From Myotis daubentonii (taxonomy: Eukaryota > Chordata > Mammalia > Chiroptera > Vespertilionidae), in contig NC_081844.1 in NCBI RefSeq assembly GCF_963259705.1, forward strand, positions 26,056,294-26,120,293: a DNA stretch of 64,000 bases, in the 5' to 3' direction. The translations under genes and the position numbers were made by a program. The notes under the pieces are model-generated. The model was not told the DNA's origin. It saw only the letters and a program-made list of their open reading frames with translations, and ran no database searches. Position 1 is the stretch's first letter, and each line of letters starts with the position of its first letter. Shown one piece after another: positions 58,191-64,000 of the stretch.

Positions 58191-58413
58191 GGTCCTCGCT
58201 GGTTTGGCTCAGTGGCGAGAACATTGACCTGTGACTGAGGGGTCCCGGTTCCAATTCTATTCAAGGGAACATGCCCAAAGTGGGCTTGATCTCCATAGGC
58301 AGCGTGCAGGAGGCAGTCGATCAATGAATCTCTCTCATCATTGATGTTTCTACCTCTCCCTTTCCCAGCCTCTCTGAAAGCAATAAAACTATATCTATAA
58401 ATAAATAAATAAA
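58191..58413 (+). repeat. Ves SINE
   Basis: Counterpart of 2561-2746 plus 3280-3302, without the Helitron. Confidence 0.85.
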
Positions 58414-60007
58414 ACGACAAAAATGTTTCCTCTGCTGGGAGAATGCTGAACTGTCCTGAACTTGGAGCGCTACATGTGCAACACTTCCTTCCCCCGCCTT
58501 GGGGTTCTTATAAAGAACAGAGGTCTGGGGGAGGACACAACAGGATTGAATTTCAGGAATCACCCTCTGGGGCAACCTCCGCCCTCATTCACACAACTGC
58601 TGAGACAGCGATAGGCTCCTGGCCCCCACCTTTGAGGTGACGCCAGGGTTCTGGAGTCCTATTCAGGAAATGAGATGATCTGAAATGGGGAAACCAACTG
58701 GTCTGCACAGGTGAGGTCAGCCTGGGAATGTCCTAATCTAATCCTTGGGCATCAGCAGGTCTTGAGCCTGTTTCCAGCTCTTAAGTTTCCCATCTCAAGC
58801 CGACTCTGCCTGCTCTCTGGGTAACGTGTTTAAAGGTAACATCGGTCCAACTCTGGAAATTTTCTGTTGCCACCTCAGGTGACTGTGGTGAAACAGTGAT
58901 AGAACCCAGAGCCCATGTCACGAGGAGCAGGCTCCTCAAACACAGAGATCCCCACTGTTGCGTGACCATCACTCCTGTACCAAGAAGCACGTTGCACAGG
59001 AATCTCAAACCCCCCAACAATGTGAAAAGGAGATGCCCTGCCTGTCCTAGCTCTAGGAGTCCCTCAGGAGCCAGGCCGTCCCTAGAGCACCATCCCTGAT
59101 CCTGCGGGCCATCAACCCTGTGGTTTGAGAAGGGAAGAGGCTGACCACACCCAGCCCCCTCTCCTCAGAGCTGCCTCCAGCGTGAGTGCGGAGCCCACCC
59201 ACCAAGTCTGGTGCCTACTCTTCTGTAACAGGACTCCCCCTGCAGAATGTCAGCCCCATGGACTATGGGAAATAACATCCCAGACAGGAAGTCAGCATCC
59301 CTGTGGGATACCCCCTCACCTCACTTGGCTCCCAGAATGCAGTGCAGCACCACTCCTAATAAGGGGCTGAGAATGCCAAGTATTTTGCTTTCCCTGAAGT
59401 GAGCAGGCACAGGAGGTGGCTCCTGGTCCCCTTGCTGGAGCCACTCCCTGTTTTTGCAGGAAGAGTGAGAAATGAGCCCAAACTCTTCCATGGTCTTGCA
59501 ACCACTTCCCGTGTTTTCCTGGGTCCCCAAAGTCACCTGTTTGTGGTTCAAGGTCCCCAGGCTACCACCCATCCCCATCAGGGCACATTCAGTGAGGGGC
59601 AGAGATGAAAGGCTGGGTGAGGACAGGCTCAGGGGGCTGACCCAGGGAGGCCTGTGCACAGGGGAGACCTCAGGGAGGTGGGGGACACCTTGCCATGAAC
59701 CTGCAGCTGAGGAGTTGGCAGCTGAGTGAGGACAGGCGACCCTTTGTTATCCTCCCTGAGCTTCCAGTGGGGAAGCAAAGTGAGGAAGGGCCCGTGCTTT
59801 GTATCTATGGAGATGATCTTGTAGTTTTTGAGGTTTAGTCTATTAATGGTATGTTATATTAATTCATTTCCAGATGCAAAACCAACCCTTCTTTCCTGGG
59901 TTAAATCTCACTTGGTCATGGTGTAGAGGTCATGTTATATATTGCTCAGTTCAGTTTCTTCATATTTTGTTAAGGCTTTTGCATCTATATAAAAAGTGGT
60001 CTGTGAC
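58414..60007. other. Right copy of duplicated segment, unclassified part
   Basis: Counterpart of 3303-4900, highly similar with small indels. Short open frames differ between the copies, arguing against a coding gene. Confidence 0.6.
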
Positions 60008-60446
60008 CCTAGCTCAGGGGTGGGCAAACTTTTTGACTCGAGGGCCACAATGGGTTCTTAAACTGGACCGGAGGGCCGGAACAAAAGCATGGATGGAGTG
60101 TTTGTGTGAACTAATATAAATTCAAAGTAAACATCATTACATAAAAGGGTACGGTCTTTTTTTTTTTTTTTTCAGTTTACTCATTTCAAACGGGCCGGAT
60201 CCGGCCCGCGGGCCATAGTTTGCCCACGGCTGCCCTATCTGGTTTTGCTTAGTAGATAGAGCATCGGCCTGCGGACTGAAGCATCCCAGGTTGGATTCTG
60301 GTCAAGGGTACATGCCTGGGATGTGGGCTTGGTTCCCAGTGGGGGACATACAGGAGGCAGCTGATCAATGATTCTCTCTCATCATCAATGTTTCTAACTC
60401 CCTCTCTCTCTCCCTTCCTCTCTGAAATCAATTAAAAAATTTTAAG
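60008..60446 (+). repeat. Ves SINE split by a MITE
   Basis: Counterpart of 4901-5121. The first seven bases are left of the MITE (60015-60232) and the rest follows it. Confidence 0.85.
60015..60232. mobile_element. hAT MITE (CAGGGGTGGGCAAAC family)
   Basis: Same family as 57020-57235, with duplication CCCTAGCT/CCCTATCT (60007-60014, 60233-60240). The left duplicate at 4902 has the empty site CCCTAGCC. Confidence 0.9.
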
Positions 60447-60540
60447 TGTTCTCTGTGTAATGTATTATAATCCTATCTAATAAAAGAGAAAAATGGTAAT
60501 TGGCGTACGACGATACCCTTTTCATTGGCTAATCAGGGCT

Positions 60541-60680
60541 ATATGCAAATTAACTGCCAACTATGATTGGCAGTTAACTGCCAACTATGATTGGCAGTTA
60601 ACTGCCAACTATGATTGGCAGTTAACTGCCAACTATGATTGGCAGTTAACTGCCAACAAGATGGAGGTTAATTTGCATAT
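60541..60680. repeat. Palindromic 24-bp minisatellite within inverted octamer motifs
   Basis: Four complete 24-bp units (60551-60646) and a partial one. Each has the arms ACTGCCAA and TTGGCAGT around CTATGA; unit junctions give the perfect palindrome TTGGCAGTTAACTGCCAA. The array is bracketed by ATATGCAAATTAAC (60541-60554) and its exact complement (60667-60680). Confidence 0.95.
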
Positions 60681-60879
60681 GTAGGCACAATGCAGGGAGG
60701 CGAAAGGGAAAGTAGGAAGAAGCCCCTTGCCACTGACAGTGATCAGAAACCCAGGGGGGAGCTAAGAGCTGGGTGGCAGGGCAAAGGCGGCCCTGGGGCC
60801 GCCTTTGCCCTGCCCCCCAGCCATGATCGGAGAATCAGGTGCCTCTTCCGCCCTGGCCAGTGATAGCAGGAAGTAGGGG

Positions 60880-61510
60880 TGGAGTCAGCGATGGGAGCTG
60901 GGCACGGTCGAAGCTGGCAGTCCCGGGAGCTAGGGGTCCCTTGCCTGGGCCTAAAGCGGAGCCCACGATCGCGGGGCCGCTGCAGCTGCGGGTCCACGCT
61001 GCCCGGGCCGGACGCCTCAGCCAGAGGTGTTAGGCCTGGGCAAGGGCGGAGCCTGCAACCGCGGGGAGCTGGGGGTCCCCTGCCCAGGCCTGACACCTCT
61101 GCTGGAGGCCTCAGGCCTGGTCAAGGGGCTGATCCAGTGATTGGTGATCGGAGGGTGATGAGGGTCAACTCCTCTGGCCGAGGCATCAGGCCTGGGTGGG
61201 GGGCGGAGCCGGGGATTGGGGGGATATGATGGTCCCCTTGCCCAGGCCTGAAGCCTGGGTCAGAGGTGTCAGGCTTGGGGGGGGGGGTGGAGCAAGCGAT
61301 CAGAGGGAGATGGGGGTCCCCTGCCCAGGCATGATTCCTGGGCCAGAGGCCTCAGGCCTGGGCAGGGGCCAGAGCCAGTGATCAGGGGGAGATGGGGGTC
61401 CCCTGTCCAAGCCTGACACCTCTGGCGGAGGCGTCAGGCCTGGGCAAGGGGCCGATCCTGCGATTGGAGGGTGATGGGGGTCAACGCCTGAGGGCTCCCA
61501 GTATGTGAGA
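60880..61510. repeat. GC-rich variable tandem array in Helitron
   Basis: Imperfect units of about 90-100 bp with GAGATGGGGGTCCCCTGCCC, CAGGCCTGACACCTCTG and CCTCAGGCCTGGGCAAGGGG. Frames through it are open because of composition only. Confidence 0.8.
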
Positions 61511-61584
61511 GGGGGCAGGCTGGGCTGAGGGACACTCTACCCCACACACACCCAGTGCACGAATTTCGTGCACCGGGCCCCTAG

Positions 61585-62432
61585 TGTATTATATAATGCA
61601 AAATTATTACATATAGTGTGTATCTATGTGTATCTGTGTACCTATACTACTAATCTCCTAGGGCTGTCATGACCTAAATGACCAGACGAATGACCAGTCA
61701 CTAGGAAGTGAATGGAGCACTTCTCAGTCCCTCCCCGGTGACCCACAGGCTCCTATCATAGCAAGGCTGGTGGCTGGTGGGGCAGCAGGGGGGTGGGCGG
61801 GGCAAGGCAGGCACTGCAGCTGCAGAGAAGGCTCAGAGAGAGACCTGGAGAGAGAGGCAGGGCCTGATCCTCAGGCGCAGCAGCTGTTGGTGAGGCCCGG
61901 AGGGAGAGAGAGAGAGAAAGAGAGAGAGAGGTGGGACCTGATCCACAGCTGCTGCAGAGGCTACAGATCAGGCCAGGAGATAGGTCCAGAGAGAGAGATA
62001 GCTGTCAGCTGGGCCATTCTGGATTTCCCAGAAGAGCCAATGGCTTCCTAAGAGGCGGAGCTTTTGATGCTTACTGGTATAGAAACCGACCTATCAGAAC
62101 CAAATCTAGGTGAATTGCGAGGAGCCAATGGCTGCCTAGGAGGTGGAGCTTTTGATGCTCACTGGCATAGAAACTGACCAATTAGAACCTAGCTGGGTGA
62201 ACTGCGAAGACAGAACCTAATGTGGGGGCTGAAAAGAGGTTTTAAGGGCAACAGCTGTTTGGTATAAGGTGTAAGAAAGCAGTTCAATTTTTTTAATAAC
62301 CGGTTTGGCAGTATAGTGCATATGGCTGGCTATCAGGCCAGATATAGGGATTATGTATTTTTGTCTGCCAAGAGTATCTCCTCTTGCTTAAAAAGGCCCC
62401 CCCCTTTAAGCAATCCTATCCTATATAATCAA
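61585..62432. other. Right copy of duplicated segment, GC-rich part
   Basis: Counterpart of 5144-5880, with an 88-bp local duplication (62034-62209) and a GA-rich expansion near 61905-61930. Confidence 0.6.
62034..62209. repeat. 88-bp tandem duplication, right copy only
   Basis: Two units beginning GAGCCAATGG (62034 and 62122), diverged by several substitutions. The left copy has a single unit at about 5561-5650. Confidence 0.85.
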
Positions 62433-62888
62433 TCTATACTAATAAAAGGGTAAAATGCTAATTAGACCTGGTCAACGCACCATCTTCCAGACGTCCGACT
62501 TCCTTCCAGATAAAGCCATGGTGGTGGGGGCTGAGGCAGAGGCAGTTAGGGGTGGTCAGGCCAGTAGGGGAGGGCAGTTGGGGACGAGACCAGGCAGGCA
62601 GGCAGAGGTGGTTAGGGCCAATCAGGCAGGCAGGCAGAGGCAGTTAGGGGCCATCAGGCAGGCAGGCAGAGGGGGTAGGGGCAATCAGGCAGGCAGGCAG
62701 GTGAGCAGTTAGGAGCCAGCGGTCCCAGATTGAGAGAAGGATGTGTGACTGCCAATATAGACCTGATCCCTGTGTGATGGGGTCTAAACCGGCAGTTGGA
62801 CATCACCCAAGGGGTCCGCAATTGGAGAGGGTGCAGGCTGGGCTGAGGGAACCCCTCTGTGCATGAATTTCGTGCACCAGGCCTCTAG
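62433..62888 (+). mobile_element. HeliBat-like Helitron, shared by both duplicates
   Basis: Counterpart of 5881-6392. Starts TCTATACTAATAAAAGGGTA and ends with ATTTCGTGCACCAGGCCTCTAG. The internal GGCAGGCAGGCAGAGG units differ in number from the left copy. Confidence 0.85.
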
Positions 62889-63704
62889 TGTATATATAAT
62901 GTACAATGTAGCATATGTAATGTATGTAGTATATTCATATAGTATTGGTAGTATATTGTACAGTAGTGTATCTTAGCATATGTTTTGGATAATTAGAATA
63001 TATTATATAATTAACATATAATTTATTTTACAGGGTAACATATAGCATAATTTTACAGAATAGTATTGCAGTCTTCTCAGCCTACAGGATAGCAGGGGCA
63101 TTTCCATGTCTGTGCACAGAAGTATTAACAACCCTATTACATCCTCCCATGAAGCACAGGGACACCTCACTGTCTTGATACTACAACCTCAGGTTCCCTC
63201 ACCCCCTGTTTTTCTCTCTGCTTCTGAGTGCACCTGAAGTGTCAGTATGTTTCAGAAACCTGCACCAATTTATGCGGCTGTGATTGAAATGAAGCCCTGC
63301 GGTTTAATTTGTCCCATATTCAGAGACATGTGACATTCTCTTCTTTTTGAGTAATTATGAGCAGGGTTATTCCAGAGCGCTAAAGCCCTAAGGGTGATCT
63401 TCAATTAGGAGTTCTTGCTCTTGGTGCCAGAGAGCCGGACCATTGGCAATGGTCTAAAAGTTGTAAAAATGTGCAGATGGGGTCAACTATTAGCCAGGGC
63501 ATCCTGTGGCATGATTGCCTGGAGGTGGCTAATCTTGCTGTTCATTGGGTCCCATTTCAGAGCAGGGATGGCCGGGTTAGGATCAGTCACAGCAGCTCTC
63601 CAGGGATCTCTTCTCCATCTCCTTTGCTGGTGGCACAGCACCATGGACATGAAAATTAGAGCAGGATTTATTTTTAAATGAACTAGAGAGGAAAAGCATA
63701 TTTC
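62889..63704. other. Right copy of duplicated segment, unclassified part
   Basis: Counterpart of 6393-7204, well conserved. Confidence 0.6.
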
Positions 63705-64000
63705 ACACTCAACCTGGGTTCAGCAACCTTGGTACTTGGTTCTGGCTGGGTAAGAATACAGGGCAAGACCCAAACTGTGAAAGAACATTACTGGGTAAAT
63801 TACGGAGGTAGGAGAAGTAAGTCTTAGAGGAAATGGGCTTAGGAAATGAGTTATGGAGGTAAAAGAAGCGCCCTTGGAGCTTGGGAGCACAAGCTAATGG
63901 TAACCTGCCTGGGGCAGGAGGAGAAGGAGGGGAAGGGAAAGGTACAGCTGTGCTCCAGGGAGGGAGAGCGCACTGGGTCCTCCTTCCTAAAGGTTTTAAG
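63705..64000 (-). mobile_element. ERV LTR, antisense, cut by window end
   Basis: Matches 7560-7880 and 21790-22085. About 350 bp present on the left before this point are deleted. Confidence 0.6.

Larger units (their letters stand above)
60471..61584 (+). mobile_element. Full-length Helitron, 1.1 kb, right duplicate only
   Basis: Starts TCCTATCTAATAAAAGAG and ends GAATTTCGTGCACCGGGCC, CCTAG. Inserted between A and T: the left duplicate reads GTATTATAATGTATTATATA across the site (about 5140-5160). Inside are a palindromic minisatellite (60541-60680) and a GC-rich array (60880-61510). No Rep/helicase coding sequence, so it is non-autonomous. Confidence 0.92.

Noticed and set aside
60551..60656. 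CRISPR-like array of short palindromic repeats
   Set aside because: The units are directly contiguous without spacers, and the context is a vertebrate Helitron.
60493..60684. Open frame with a repeated peptide (ANYDWQLT) that looks like a repeat protein
   Set aside because: It is translation of the 24-bp palindromic minisatellite (a multiple of three) inside a non-autonomous Helitron.

Overview
The window is nuclear DNA of a mammal, almost certainly a vespertilionid bat. It holds about 37 tRNA-derived Ves SINEs, 11 HeliBat-type Helitrons (A|T targets, CTAG 3' ends), five SPIN hAT elements, other hAT and Tc1/mariner elements with visible target-site duplications, and L1/HAL1 copies. This mixture is characteristic of Myotis-like bats. 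No prokaryotic genes, RNA genes or CRISPR arrays were found. Nothing here is a clearly new biological system. The best candidates for novelty are a zinc-finger gene with odd contact residues, a hAT element that carries an inverted copy of its own flank, and a palindromic CCAAT/octamer cassette inside a Helitron.

Layout: 1-7910 and 55637-64000 are two copies of one segment in direct orientation, about 55.6-56 kb apart, each truncated by a window edge. Between them lies one intact protein gene, on the + strand: a KRAB C2H2 zinc-finger gene of the clustered ZNF14/ZNF44/ZNF136/ZNF440 type. Its start codon sits at the end of exon 1 in a CpG island (23386-23388). The KRAB-A exon is 41880-42006, a 61-bp KRAB-associated exon is 42432-42492, and the finger exon is 43905-46011. 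The exons join in frame to a predicted 765-residue protein with 17 intact fingers. About nine decayed fingers follow the stop codon. Intron 1 (18.5 kb) is mostly a stack of nested transposons. The largest is a near-full-length antisense L1 (26950-35330) hit by a Tigger-like element, SPIN, a mariner (itself hit by a SINE) and a second L1.

Downstream are a broken TRIM60/61/75-like retrocopy (49420-50118, -), a solo-LTR-like element, two abutting Helitrons and an LTR split by a SINE. Remnants of endogenous retroviruses (env at 15.7-16.5 kb, gag at 37.4-38.5 kb, several LTRs) are all broken.

The two duplicate copies differ by at least six cut-and-paste or rolling-circle insertions, each with a readable empty site in the other copy: SPIN 1734 and Helitron 2747 on the left; MITE 57020, SPIN 57812, MITE 60015 and Helitron 60471 on the right. 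The Helitron at 5881/62433 is shared and therefore older than the duplication. A zinc-finger gene inside a tandem segmental duplication suggests sister genes just outside the window. All family assignments were made by eye, without a database search.
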